Part shown: piece by piece, positions 45,343 through 56,665 of the stretch | Layout of the letters: the number at the start of each line of letters is the position of its first letter | Position numbering within the stretch: the first letter of the stretch is position 1 | Assembly (NCBI GenBank): GCA_035772735.1 | Contig: JASDFA010000016.1 | Coordinates: forward strand, 147,014,501 to 147,078,500 | DNA: 64,000 bases | Reading direction: 5' to 3' | DNA from: Datura wrightii | Taxonomy: Eukaryota > Streptophyta > Magnoliopsida > Solanales > Solanaceae | Program-made: the position numbers and the translations under genes | Notes under the pieces: model-generated | Database searches by the model: none | Told to the model about the DNA's origin: nothing | What the model saw: the letters and a program-made list of their open reading frames with translations, nothing else

Positions 45343-47542
45343 TGTAATGCCCTGGTAGTGCCTAGGGGTAGACCTGGGGGTTAAAAGTTTAAAACTGCTG
45401 AAATTGGGAAAATGTTGCTAAATAGGTGACCTTATGGATCGTTGGTCCAACCAACGACTCGTTGGGATAAGTCGTGGAAAGTATCTGCTCTGGGGACAGT
45501 GGAAGTAATGATCAATGTGATGACTCGTTGTGGGAAACAATGAGCCGTCATTTGTATTCGTTGTAGGGGTTGGACTTTAGCATCTGGAAAGCAACAGGTC
45601 ATCCCACGACCCGTCGTGAGTTACCATGGACCGTAGTTAGCAGTCGTCATTTGAATGGTGAAATTTCCAGTGGGTTTGACGGAAGGAAACACGACTCGTT
45701 TGTGGATGTAATTAGTCGTTGTGAGGCTCGTTGTAGGATAAGGTACCAAGTCTTCAAGAGGAAACAACGATCGATAGAATGACCCATTGTATGGTTATGA
45801 CAACCCGTCATTTGTAGTCGTGGGTTGAGCTGAGACCTAAGGCTAGATAGTTTTCAGCACGAATCGTCAGCATGGGTCGTGGTATCCTCCAACAACCCGC
45901 TGGAGCGCCCGTTTGTTCATCTTGTGTAGAATTTTCTTCGTAATCATTAAGGGTATTTTCGTTATTCCGACGTCCTAAGGCCCTATACTACGTTATTTAA
46001 GGCTCGTAATGGTGGGTTTTAGGAGGGTAAAACCTATTCTAAGTCATTCCTTTCATGCATGCGAACTTAAAGAATTAAGGGAGGTGATCTAGAGCAAGTT
46101 TTCAAGGTTTTCTTCTCCAATTTCTTCCAATTCCTTTTTGGCCATTCAAGGGAGAGTAAGATTCAGTCTCCATCAGGTATGTAGGGTTATGAATGGGTAG
46201 TTTCTTCCACACCCATGCCCAATGTCTCTCTATAAAGTATGAAATTATATGATTGATCTATGGGATTTTTACCCAAATGCATGAGTTATCTATTTTTATA
46301 TATGGGTATGAATTAGTTATGATTTTATTATGAAATTGGGAAGCATGGGATAATTTTATAATGATTTCAATTAAAGTTTTATTTCTAGCCTTATGAATAA
46401 TGAAGCTCATTGATGAGATGATCATGAAAAGTGAGATTTGTGATGTATACGTGATAATGATGAGATCTTATAATGAAAAGAATGATTTGAAGCTACCCAT
46501 ATTTATAATTATGTTTTCAATGAGAATTATGTATTTCTAAGTATGATAAAGCTTTGGGCAATTCCCACATGTTATGTTTAAATGATGATTTTATCAAACT
46601 AAGTTTACCACATTGTTTTGGAGAGAAGACTCCCAAATTTATATTCTAGTTTGTGGTATGTTTTTCGTTAAGTCTTCCTATGCATAGCTTACCACATGGT
46701 TTTGGAGCAAAGGCTCCCAAGTATGTTTTCAGCTTGTGGTATGTTTTGAACTAAAGCTTCTCATATGCATGATTTTGTATATGGGATGTATTTCATTATT
46801 GAGCTTCATCAATAGATGATGTTGAGCTTCGTTATATACGATGTAGGGCATATGTATGTTTTTGGGAGTATTGTCTTGCACTTAGTAGGCTATGGGTCGA
46901 TCACCGTATGTCTCAGAACTACGCGCCAACATTGGTTGATACTATTATATGATTTGAGACCTCCTTTGTGAGCTTCCCTTGCCCAAATGGGCCTTCAACT
47001 TGATATCGATATCATGGTAGCGTCCTTAGCCCTGACAAGGTTTTGGACGGCTCTGCCCACTTGAGTGTAATAGTCGGGAGCACGTAAGCTCTATCTTGGT
47101 ATGTCGGTTAAAAGACTACTCTCCCATTGTTCCTCATGATTTCAGATATGCATATTCATTACTTATGAGATTTATGTAAATGCATGTTCTTAAGCAGGTT
47201 TGACTCAATGTTCAACTTTTACTTATAAATGTCAGGATTCAGCTTTGAGTCAATCGATTTAGCTATGATGTTATAAAGCATGTTATATCATGTTATGTTG
47301 AGTTAGTTGGGGTCTTCTCCCATCAACTCATCATGATTAGAGGCTATTCAGACATATGTATATATTCGGCTTCAGATTTTACATTTTGATGTTATATTCA
47401 AGTTAGACTTCTGTTATGATTGTATTGATGGGTATTCAGTTCTTGATTGAGTTAGATGTATGCTTATGCCATGGGTCGACTCGGGGTCTCTCGGGGCTCC
47501 TTGTCCCATTTTATGATTCGGGCCACCATTCGGATCGTGACA
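45343..47542 (+). repeat. Element H 3' LTR
   Basis: 2200 bp, 319 bp shorter than its partner, mainly through one deletion equivalent to about 30322-30640. Palindromic words at 45425-45910 include CACGAC-CC-GTCGTG (45605-45618), a perfect inverted repeat that has one change in the 5' LTR. Confidence 0.9.
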
Positions 47543-47547
47543 TGCCA

Positions 47548-47588
47548 TGTTTGTGAAAGACCTTGTTGAGGATATTATGTCTTAGTCA
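47548..47588 (+). pseudogene. Element E protease lead-in, resumed
   Basis: The gag-protease frame of E continues after H with FVKDLVEDIM (the conserved lead-in seen in B as YIKDIVANK), then is broken by the insert that begins after TTAGTCA at 47582-47588. Confidence 0.7.
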
Positions 47589-48284
47589 TTCTTCTATGAA
47601 ATATCGATTCTATCAATTAGTCAATTTCATAATCAAGTCCCCCCTGAATAAGTTAGGCCCCCTTCCTGGCCGCTAACAGTTAGCGTTCATTGTTGAGTGA
47701 TCGTTCGCTATCTGGCTGGAAAAGATGGTCTGGAAGCTTCCTCTCTCCCCGCAAGCAAGACAAGATTACCACTTCTCTTAGTAATGGACTTCCTTTACTT
47801 CATAACCTTAACCTTAGATGTCCTTTCATAGATTCTTGGACCTCTTTGAGCATCTCAAATCTGGCCTCAAGTAATGTGTTGCCACGAATCGGCTGAAAGA
47901 GTTTCAATAGGCCAGGAAACCATTTCCGCTAAGGAGTTCTCTATTGCAATGTTTATTGGCGGGTTGCTTTCTTTTGAAAAGAGAGGTTTCACCCTTTCCA
48001 GCTATTCTCCTTCATGCTTCAGTTGCCGAGTATGATTCGGTATAGTTTCAAAGTTTGATGGTGGAGCCTCACATCACGGAACGAATGTTTTGTTTCGGAT
48101 ATCGCTAAATGGAGTATACCTCTAGAAATAGAAATTCCGATTGATTGGACAGATGTCTTCTTTAAGAAAGTAAGGCACAAATTTTTGGAGGAACCTTGGC
48201 TAATCTTCACCTTTAGAAGTAGGTTTTGGCTTGACCCTCTCCTTAGAGTCAAGTGGCTGAACGCACCTTTCTTCTTATTAGTCA
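47589..48284. other. Foreign 0.7-kb insert, possibly organellar DNA
   Basis: A segment of different character lies between two copies of TTAGTCA (47582-47588 and 48278-48284) inside the protease frame of E. It has a more even base composition than its surroundings, no retroelement text, and words such as TTGGCGGGTTGCTTTCTTTT that remind me of plant mitochondrial sequence. I cannot name a gene in it. Origin from mitochondrial DNA is a guess. Confidence 0.4.
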
Positions 48285-48840
48285 GATGAGAAAGACGTCT
48301 GTAAGCTATGAGCTAGTGGGTAACTGGCATCATTGCAAGTCCATAGCCTCACGGCTCCTTTCCCAGCAAAAGGAGGATTCAGGTGCCTCCACCATTTCAT
48401 GTAATATTGGTGATATTGAGTTTGCAAAGGCACTCTGTGACTTGGGAGAAAGCACTAATTTGATGCCATTAGTTTTTTTCAAGTAGCTGGGCTTGGAAAC
48501 CCCCACACCGACTAATATGCAGCTATTGACGGCTGACCATACTATGAAGAAGCCTATGGGGATCTTGATTGACGTGCTTTTTAAGGTTGACAATTTCATA
48601 TTCCCAGTGAACTTCATGATCCTAGATTTCAAGGTTGACTTTGAGGTCCCCATCATTTTGGGGTGACCATTCCATGCAACTGGGAGGGCATTAGTGGATG
48701 TTGAGGCTGCCTACTGAAATTCAGGCTTAATAAAGAGGAGGTCACTTTCAATGTCTGTCGGTCAATAAAGCAGCCCAAAGAGTTTAGGGTGGTCTCACCA
48801 ATCGAGGATGATTTTGAGTTTCTTGGCAATGTTTGAGCAG
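48285..48840 (+). pseudogene. Element E protease
   Basis: The frame 48253-48486 includes ISCNIGDIEFAKALCDLGES and TNLMPLVFFK, then a stop; the next part reads LGLETPTPTNMQLLTADHTM and VNFMILDFKVDFEVPIILG, a stop in place of the usual R of GRPF, then HATGRALVDVEA. The DLG active-site variant is normal for this lineage (B and C have DLGAS). It matures Gag. At least three stops make it inactive. Confidence 0.8.
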
Positions 48841-48856
48841 TTAGGAGACTTACATC

Positions 48857-48985
48857 ATGCCGCAAAGTTAAATTTGGCGCTTCTTGGGAGGCTACCATAA
48901 GGTAGTTTGGTGAATTCTGAGTAACTAAACTACCTGCGCCGTGCCGCAACAATAAATCAAGCGCTTCTTGGGAGGCAACCCAAGT
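48857..48985 (+). repeat. Conserved post-protease stem-loop in E, duplicated in tandem
   Basis: CTTGGG-AGGCAA-CCCAAG (48967-48984) is a perfect hairpin with the same loop as A, B and C. About 80 bases upstream (48857-48905) there is a second, degraded copy of the same segment, including the preceding GCGCTTCTTGGGAGGC. Confidence 0.75.
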
Positions 48986-48989
48986 TTAT

Positions 48990-50410
48990 TGACTTATCTG
49001 TGCTTAGTGTGCAAGTGCAAGAAAACAAAGTGTAGAAAAATTTCAGTAAAGACTTGTACTATGAGCCTCAGTACAACTCATAAGAGCATTGTATGGGCCG
49101 TAGTATGAGTTGTGGTGAGAACCAGATATATTTCCTAGTGTATGAGATTCATGGTACGGTTGGTCCTATGACTTGTACTCCATTGTACAGGTCGTGGTAC
49201 TCACTGTAGGTATGAACTATGCAAAGTATAGAACTATAGTTCAAGGTGACCTATGAGTCGTGGTATAGGTCATGCCTAATGGTACAAGTCGTATGATGTG
49301 CTCGTAGGTCCACAGGTAAGTTTTCTTAAATCTCTGCTACAAGTCCCAGGGACAAGTCGTAGGTCAATCTGTTGTGATGGACCAATTTTTTTAAAACGAC
49401 CCAACTTGACCCGAATTCTTAAATTTTCCTTAACATATTTAAATTTCAAATTTTTTGGGCCCATATCTCACACAAACAAATCGTGAACCCACGATTCCCT
49501 TCCATGAATCCCTCACACCCATCAAGGAAAATCCTTGATAAAGCTTGAATTTGTGCACGATTAATACTGCACAAAGTTGAATTCATACCCTAGTCGCTGA
49601 ATCTCGCATGAAGTTGAGTAAGAATTTGCAAAATCAAGTAGTTATGCTTCAAGTTGAGTAAAAGACCTTTATGCTTAAATAAACCTACCTATCAATTGTG
49701 ATTCCCTAGAATTCATGAAAATAGATGAAGAAAATGATCAGTAACTTGCTATGTGATTGTGTTGACTAGATAAAAAGTCAAGCATGCTTAAAATTCGAAC
49801 ATAAAAGTTGTGAAAGAACTTGAGTTATGGGTTGTGAATCATTATGGGATTACTGGGTAGTTATAAAAGTGTGAAAAATGCATGCCAATATTGGGGAATT
49901 CAAAGTACCCAACAAAAAATTAAGCTTACCCGCACAACTGACATGAACAAAGGCAACGACAGGCTTCACAAGCCTTCCTACGAGTCGTGGGTTCATACTA
50001 CGACTCATAGGATCGCTTGTTGAGAATTTCCCAAGCCAAATTTATGTAAATTAAGTGGAACAACTAGTACAACTCGTGGAACCCTAATACGAGTCGTACC
50101 TGGCAATCATATTAGAACTTTGAAATGGTCAAGTCTAAAGGCAACTGTACGACCCTTATTACAACTCGTGGAATTTACTTATAGGTCATGCCACGAGTTG
50201 TGGGAAAATATAAAAGAATGGTTTTCAAGGGGTATCCTCTTACGAATCGTGGTACGAATAGTCCCATCATGTTACAAGTCGTACCTTAGAGTTGTGACTG
50301 TGATCCAAGATACTACGAGTCTTAGTGCGGATCGTACCTTCTAGGTATGACTCATATTGAAAACCCATGGAAAAATTCAGAGGGTATTTTCTTTCTTTCT
50401 TTTTCTCAGA
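48990..50410 (+). promoter_or_regulatory. Element E palindrome-rich region before ORF2
   Basis: This noncoding 1.4 kb contains many words of the types TACGAGTCGT, TACAACTCGTGG and TACGACTCAT at 49050-49380 and 49970-50340, with AT-rich DNA between. These are the words of the E LTR palindrome zone (24825-25330). As in B, the LTR-type palindromes thus recur upstream of ORF2. An internal promoter is possible but not shown. Confidence 0.55.
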
Positions 50411-50417
50411 ACATACA

Positions 50418-50440
50418 TACTAACCATGTTTCTCCACAGG
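50418..50440 (+). other. Probable 3' splice site before E ORF2
   Basis: A perfect TACTAAC branch-point word (50418-50424), a short pyrimidine stretch and CAG|G (50437-50440) come eight bases before an ATG at 50448. Upstream is a long pyrimidine run (50388-50406). The 5' donor was not located. Confidence 0.6.
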
Positions 50441-50447
50441 TACGAAG

Positions 50448-52378
50448 ATGATGAAGAAAGGAGCAACAAAATCTGCCTAAGGCAATAAAGTTGGAGTTGA
50501 GATAGCTGCTTGAAGGGCATCGAGAGATGAGCCCTCTGATTCTGATCAAGCAGGAAGCTCCCCTAGTGGTCCAGTGGAGTAGTACAGAGTAGACACATTA
50601 TACACTGATGAGCCATGGACCATTAGGGCTAAGGAATAAATGAGGTGGTCTGAGGAAGGAGAGGCCACAGAGACCCCGCCTCTAACAGCCCGAACTATAG
50701 GTGGAGAATAAATATACGAATAGGGTCTTGCTCTCACCATAAAGAATACGCCAAGGTAGAGTATACAGGAAGAACTGTCGATCCTAACTAATGCCTTGAA
50801 TGAGGTTGAGGAAATGAAGTGGATATTCAGCTTCTATGGTTTTGATTGGATGGCTAGGACCTCGAAGAATTATAGTCCGAGCTAGTCAGAGAGTTCTATG
50901 CCAATTTCTTGGCCATATTGGAGCAGAAAGCAAAAAATGGGAAAAAAGTGAAAGAACAACCCAAGCTTGAGAGTATGATGGTGCGAGGTTGCACAGTTGA
51001 AATCTCCGAGCGCACAATCGATCAGATACTATATGGGCCTTAGTTTAGAGCACTAGAATTGACTATTGAGTTCGACAATAGATGCCCTAAAGAGGATAAA
51101 GAAACTGGGCCATGAGGAGAAGCAGACCTAACTTAAATGGTTAGCCGGAGTCCTAGAAGAGGATAAGGAAGCAGTTGAATGGGTGACTAATGGAAAGTAG
51201 GTTGCCAAATTTTTGCTGAATTTCATAGCGAAGGCCTGCTGGATGCTAGTTTTCCACAAGTTGGCACCAACAGTAAATGACAAAACCCTCAGTGACGATA
51301 GAGCAACATTGGTGGCATGTATCATATATAGATACGCCATTAACAATCCAAGGGTCATTGCAGAGGAGATCCAAGATCGGGCTATGGGATTAAGCACTAC
51401 TATCCCATTTTCGAGTCTCGTGTTCAAATTATGTGTGGAAGCAAGTCTTAAGGTGCATTATGAGGATGAGCGATTGATTGGATGGAAAAGGACAGTGGAC
51501 ATAGGGCTGATCTGGGATGAAATAAACCCAGTGAGTCGGGCAAGACTTCCTACCGCAGTCCCAGTACCACGAGCAGTTGGGAGCGAGCAGGTTAATTCCC
51601 TCACCTCACAGTAGTAGGACGAGACACTAGCTATAGAGGCTGGTTATTTAGAGGCAGCTCCCAACACTTCTCTTGCACCTCTGTTGGGTCTTTCGGGAAA
51701 AAAACTAGCTTTATATGTTCTTGTCCCTCATGACTTCCCTCAAAAATTAGCAAAGAGGATGACAATAGAGAAAAGAAAAATATAGTCAATGATGGAAAAC
51801 GTCAAGCCCTGGGTGAAAGCAGAGATTGAGAGAGCCGTAAGAGGATTGCATGGGAGGATAGAAGGATTTGAGTGAAGGTTAAATATGTGATTGCCAGAGC
51901 AGCTAGACACTAGTAGCCTCTCGGCGGAGTTGCACGTTCTTTAGAGCCAAGTGACTGAGCTATTGTCTAAGTAGCCGACGATCATAGCAGCTCCCACTCT
52001 TCCGGACTTGGATGCTGAGCTTGATGAGGAGCTTGATTTGGAGGCTACTGGGTCCTCTTGGGTACAAGATGAAGAAAAAGAAAGAAGGGGGTCTTGGAGG
52101 AAGATGAAAATGAGCCCTCAAGGAAAAATAAAAATAAAGAGAAGAAATAAAGAAAGCGGGTGAGATTAGAGAGCCTGCAACCTCATGATGCACACATGGC
52201 AAAGCTAAAGAAGCGAGAAAGAGGAGCGGGGAGCTGCACTACTGCCCAGATAGTTGATGTTGTGGTTGTGAAAGTGATCGAGCATGAAACAGGGGTAACC
52301 AATCTCCCAACTAATGTACAATTGAGCATGCTAGCCGCAGCTAGTGCCACAGATGCAGTGGAGGTACCACCTCCGTAG
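50448..52378 (+). pseudogene. Element E ORF2, putative plant transposon protein-like
   Basis: Starts MMKKGATKSA and is interrupted by many stops. Recognisable parts: MKWIFSFYGFDWM; FYAN-type text near 50890; MVRGCTVEISERTIDQILYG at about 50975-51040; AKACWMLVFHKLAPTVND (51225-51280), YAINNPRVIAEEI, ALSTTIPFSSLVFKLCVEAS-like text at 51390-51440. These match the order of the B/C domain (IRGQIVTLEPQQLNTI, IWLKIVCSCLIPG, GLEINVGAVI, GGLITTFLRGL). The C-terminal part has NVKPWVKAEIERAVRGLHGR and an acidic LDAELDEELDLEA, similar to D at 56660-55985. Function unknown. Confidence 0.6.
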
Positions 52379-52438
52379 GATGATAGGAGCGCTTAGTGCG
52401 CCATAGGTATGTCCCTTTCCCTTATGCTTATATATTCT

Positions 52439-52479
52439 ATGATTCGAGGATGAAGCATGCTTTTCAAAAGTGGAGGGGG
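52439..52479 (+). repeat. Element E post-ORF2 hairpin and purine tract
   Basis: ATGATTCGAGGATGAAGCAT (52439-52458) folds with six pairs and one mismatch around GAGGAT, followed by AAAAGTGGAGGGGG. It corresponds to the post-ORF2 modules of A, B, C and D. Confidence 0.65.
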
Positions 52480-52876
52480 TGTAGTTGTATTTTTTGAAAA
52501 TTTTTATTCGTCCGTGGATTTTTCTTAATGTGTTTCTTTTCCCTCAGGCGTGCTATCTAGTAGAACCAATATGTTTAGGTTGTTTTTGTTTTACTAGAAG
52601 TACCTTAGAATTACTTTGCAACCAATAAATGCATTATTTTGATGTTTTGAATAAAATTGACTCAGTTAAATTTTTTTTGATGTAGTGCCAAGGAGAGCTT
52701 AGTCACTAAAATCCCATATTTACTATATCTAGGACGAAGCCTACATTAAAAGACGAAAAATGTCCTATAGCGATCATAGTTTAGTTGTTCGAAGAGCCGA
52801 AGTAAAGATAATAAGGGCAACCCTATGGTATCCGATGTGCAGTATTTGGAACTTCTTTCAGAGAGTAAGAGTCTGA
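52480..52876 (+). other. Element E 3' noncoding region, cut by D
   Basis: Resembles the start of the D 3' region: both have CTAGTAGAACC followed by a GTTTAGG word, at 52557-52580 here and about 55808-55785 in D. No reading frame is evident. It ends at 52876 where LTR D starts; the rest of E would lie right of D, outside the window. Confidence 0.55.
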
Positions 52877-54361
52877 TGTCGCCAAAATTACACCTCGCAT
52901 TAAGATATAAGCGGTCGATTGTCAAATATAGAACCCAACAAAGGCTAAGGTCGATCCCGTAGGGAATATGGTAAGAACTTAAGTTAATGCGAATAGCTGT
53001 TACTATTGAGTTACTTATTTCCGAAGGGGGAAATAAATAGAATAATAAACAAAAGTAAAACAACTGAATGCTTATATCAAATTCGGTTTATATTCAATTA
53101 ACGACTTGACTAGGATTGTGTTCCCTAAGACATCTTAACCACAATGCTTATACACTACTGATCTATTCCAGTGTTTAACATGCAATATCGGTAAGTTAGG
53201 CTCACCTAAATGGTTGGTCGCCTATTTAGATGATTATCACCACGCAACTTGGTCCGTATACGGGAGTACTTTAATTGACCCTTACCCTTAATATCAGATT
53301 AGCTATCCCCGGACAAGTTCAAGCTATTAGATGACGATTGATAGCCTCAAATCTCCGTTGTTAATCCCTTTTCCCATTCATTAACTCCTTGGTTCGGTAA
53401 GTAAGAATAAGACAAGTACTAACATTTACAACCGTCAAGAATCAATCAAAACGAAGGGAAAAAAATACATGCATTAAACTACGATCAAGAATCACTAACT
53501 ATTTTACCTTTGTGTGTTAATTCCTCTTGGTTGCACAACCCTAGTTACGGGTTTAGCTACTCATGTTTGTATGATCACAATCACAAAATATTGAGTAAAT
53601 CATAATTGAAAATTACAAATTATAGTAAAAAAAACCAAGTACATTGTATAAGAGCTCCAAAATTAATGAATGAATTCTAATAATTGGCTTCCTCTAAATC
53701 ATTATCCAAAAATAAACCTAAACTGTGTATTTATAGGTCTTAGAAAACCTTTTCCTAACTAAAACTGGAAACTAGGTCGGCAGTGGCAACGAGCTTGGTG
53801 ATGAATCGTTGGGACCTTTGACGAGTCGTGTCTTTCTTAAAATAGTTGTCCTCAGCATCATACTCAGTTGTTGCAATAGGTCACCTAATGAATTGTCGTG
53901 CCTGAGCACGAGTCGTTAGGTCCCTTGTTGTCTAACTCTTTCAAAACTCCAATGCACCTTACAGATGGTTCCAGTGATCTGCCAACGAGTCGTTTAGTCA
54001 ACTAATAACTCATTAAGTCTACCGTCAACTCCACTGGCTACTTTGGAAACATTTCTTCTTCAGTCCTCATGACTAGTTACCAGATGTAATGAGTCATTCC
54101 CTCAATCTGTCAGGTATACTGTCTTAGCATCTTCAAACGTCATCTTTCGCCCACTCCTTCAGCAACGAGTTATGCCTCCCGCCAATGACTCGTGAAGTGC
54201 CTGGTAGTCACCTTTTCAGCATAAATTTGCCCAGTTCATTTCTGAACTTGTTTTCCTGCAACATTAAGCAAAAAACACATCATACCAATATAAACATACC
54301 CGGAATGTGCATAATTTCTTGGTTTTAAGCGTCGAAAGTGCCGTAAAATCATGGCACATCA
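52877..54361 (-). repeat. Element D 3' LTR
   Basis: Reverse strand TGATGTGCC... to ...TTGGCGACA. CTATAAATAC lies at 53736-53727. Upstream of it on the reverse strand, at 53775-54235, are repeated words such as ACGAGTCGT, CCAACGAGTCG and AATGACTCGTG. A LTR-typical 'gatcccgtagggaat' segment is near 52953. No second copy is in the window. Confidence 0.7.
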
Positions 54362-55909
54362 AATCCTTCAACTTAGAACTTTTGCATGTCCTCAGGCAAA
54401 AAAAAACCAAATAAAATAAACTTAACTACTTCGATGCTTCAATCGAAAGGACTCTAGGAAACTTACGGCAATAACATTTATACGTCAAAGCAAATTTTCT
54501 ATCCTCTCCCTCATCGTATCAACTCACATCACTATGCATATGCAAAATTTCCAACCATGACACAGAAGAATCAAAACATGGCAAAACACTGTCACTTGCA
54601 ACCACACACATAAATCAATAACACTGACCCAGACAACTTGCAGACGATTTTGTTGAACAAATGCTCTCACCTCAAAGAAGTCTCACACTCACACATGTGT
54701 ATATGATTAATTTGACATATTTCTCTTGGGACTAGGTAAGATTCACTCACTCTCACAAATAAATTCAAACTGTGTGCATACAACACCATAGGCTTACCTT
54801 TACTTTCAACACCTCGATTTTCAGACAAGTAAACAGGATCACTATAGGACTTTCTAGGATTGTAACGTAGGCTCGAGCTCAGGTATGGTACATATGGAAT
54901 TAGTAGCTCACCCCTCCTTGCCACTACACACCTATTGGCTCCACTTTTCACCTTTTTTTCTTATTTTCTCCCCTTTTGCCTTTAACTGCTTCTTATTTTC
55001 TTTTCTTTTGCAACTACGGATGCAGTTTCACTTTATTCAAGCTTTCATTGATTTCACATTTTTCTTTTCTTTTCTTTTCTTTCTTTTTGACAATAAGTTT
55101 TAGTTCTTTCTTTTCTTTTCATTATGCACACCGCACCCGCTCTTTTTGTTTTCCACTACCCAAAATTTTTTAATTCCTCCCAACTCTTCGTAATCACCCC
55201 TACAGTAGCCACTCTCAACTTTGGCAATTTTCCTTAGTTGAGGTTCACAATGTCCAAGGAGGGACCACGACCAAAACAGGTTCATTCTTAATAAAAGCAG
55301 GAAGGTGAATTGGTGTAAACAAAAAGAAAGGTCAATTTAAGCTCAAACATTTGGTTCAAGGAATTTTTATTCTCTTTTGGTAGGTGTTTTAAGGCAAAAG
55401 TGGACTCATAAATTAAAAATGGTCTATGATCCTTTCCTAGTTTCCTATCCTCTATCTCGGTACCACTGACCAGGAAAGTTCTAGATTGACACACACAACC
55501 GAATTCGGCTATTAAACGTCACTCATTCATAGCACAGGTCAACATCATCACTTCGACTAATTGCTAGTTCAGGTACAGCCATACAATGATAAACATGTTC
55601 ACAGTTTCAATGCATGCAAAGATTCACAAAGGTCATAATTATCAACTTTCACATATACATATAAAAGGTTTTTCAGAGGGGTATCAAATTATCAATCAAC
55701 AAAAAATCAACAATTTAAGCTATTGACTACCTTCAGTTCTCCTAACTTTCTTTCAACTGATACAAAAACACACAAAAAAAAATCCTAAACGTGCCGGTTC
55801 TACTAGATATGGAACACCCAAGGGAAAAGATATACAGCAAGAGAAACCCTCGGGTTACGTTCAGCAAAGGTATGCACAGCTATCCCTCCCCACCCTCATC
55901 AAGAAAAGC
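54362..55909 (-). other. Element D 3' noncoding region
   Basis: 1.5 kb, rich in pyrimidines (54940-55180 on the forward strand), no convincing frame. The hairpin TGCATG-TCCT-CAGGCA (54383-54398; five of six pairs) lies 21 bases inside the LTR, next to a purine-rich stretch on the reverse strand. Confidence 0.55.
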
Positions 55910-55929
55910 ATGCATCTTCCTCGACGCAT
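55885..55929 (-). repeat. Element D post-ORF2 hairpin and purine tract
   Basis: On the reverse strand ATGCGTC-GAGGAA-GATGCAT (55929-55910; seven pairs including one G-U) is followed by GATGAGGGTGGGGAGGGAT (55898-55880). It matches the position and loop of the E, A, B and C modules but has a new stem sequence. Confidence 0.65.
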
Positions 55930-55978
55930 ATATATATCCAACATAACTAGGGAAATAGGGAACACACCTATGCGACCT

Positions 55979-56660
55979 AGGTGTCAGCTACCTGGTCGGT
56001 GGAGGGTGTAGATATGCTTCCAATGTTATCTCCAACATTACCGGCTTGACCCGATGCATTTTTAGATCCAACAAAACTCATGCCTTCTCCATAAGATCTT
56101 GCTGCTTCAGTCTCAGCTCTCTGTCAAGCCTCCTCTCTCAATTAATGCAGTTCTCTCTCCAACTCACTTCGCTCTCATTTTTGCTGACAGAGTAGAGAAG
56201 TATCATCTTCAAAACTTGCCTCCTCACGAGGCGTTTTCCCCTTATCATGTGCCACCGGCTCCTCTGTGATAAAGTCGAAAATTGGTGGTAACTCTTCTTC
56301 AAACTCATCGTCTATCACAGGATGTACCAGTGGAGGTACTGCAACTACCTATCGTGCAGCCAAGTCCCGCACCTCAGCTCTGAGAGCTCCTAGCTCTGAG
56401 TACCATCTTGACAACTCAGGAGCCTATAACTGTGCAAGACGCTCATCCATTCTCTTATCAAAAGCATCCAATCGGCCATGCACCAAACTGGACAATGTCT
56501 CCAACTCCTTCGACACCCATGGATTTACCTACTCCATTAGAACTTTAACCTATAGAGCCATGTGTTCCTGCTTCTTTTCTTCCTTAGCCAGCTGCTTAGC
56601 CATATCAACCAGAAACTCCTGTGAAATCGTAACTCGGCCGGCTATAGTGGCTTGTGGAGG
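55979..56660 (-). pseudogene. Element D ORF2, C-terminal part
   Basis: On the reverse strand: PPQATIAGRVTISQEFLVDM, KQLAKEEKKQEHMAL, a stop, NPWVSKELETLSSLVHGRLD, FDKRMDERLAQL, a stop, ELSRWYSELGALRAEVRDLA, then IDDEFEEELPPIFDF. The middle part has heptad-like spacing and may form a coiled coil. It resembles the C-terminal part of E ORF2 (NVKPWVKAEIERAVRGLHGR and the acidic segment). C cuts it at 56661. Confidence 0.6.
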
Positions 56661-56665
56661 CGCAA

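Larger units (their letters stand above)
28356..47542 (+). mobile_element. Element H: Tekay-like chromovirus, split by I
   Basis: LTRs at 28356-30874 and 45343-47542 are bounded by a perfect target duplication TGCCA (28351-28355 and 47543-47547). Without the nested element I (and one GAGGA copy) it is about 9.8 kb, a usual size for Tekay. Order: LTR, tRNA-Met primer site, gag with double zinc knuckle, protease, reverse transcriptase, RNase H, integrase, chromodomain, hairpin, purine tract, LTR. Every domain carries stops or frameshifts. Confidence 0.95.

Noticed and set aside
47589..48284. A host gene exon
   Set aside because: No long frame or splice signals that can be supported, and it interrupts a retroelement frame.
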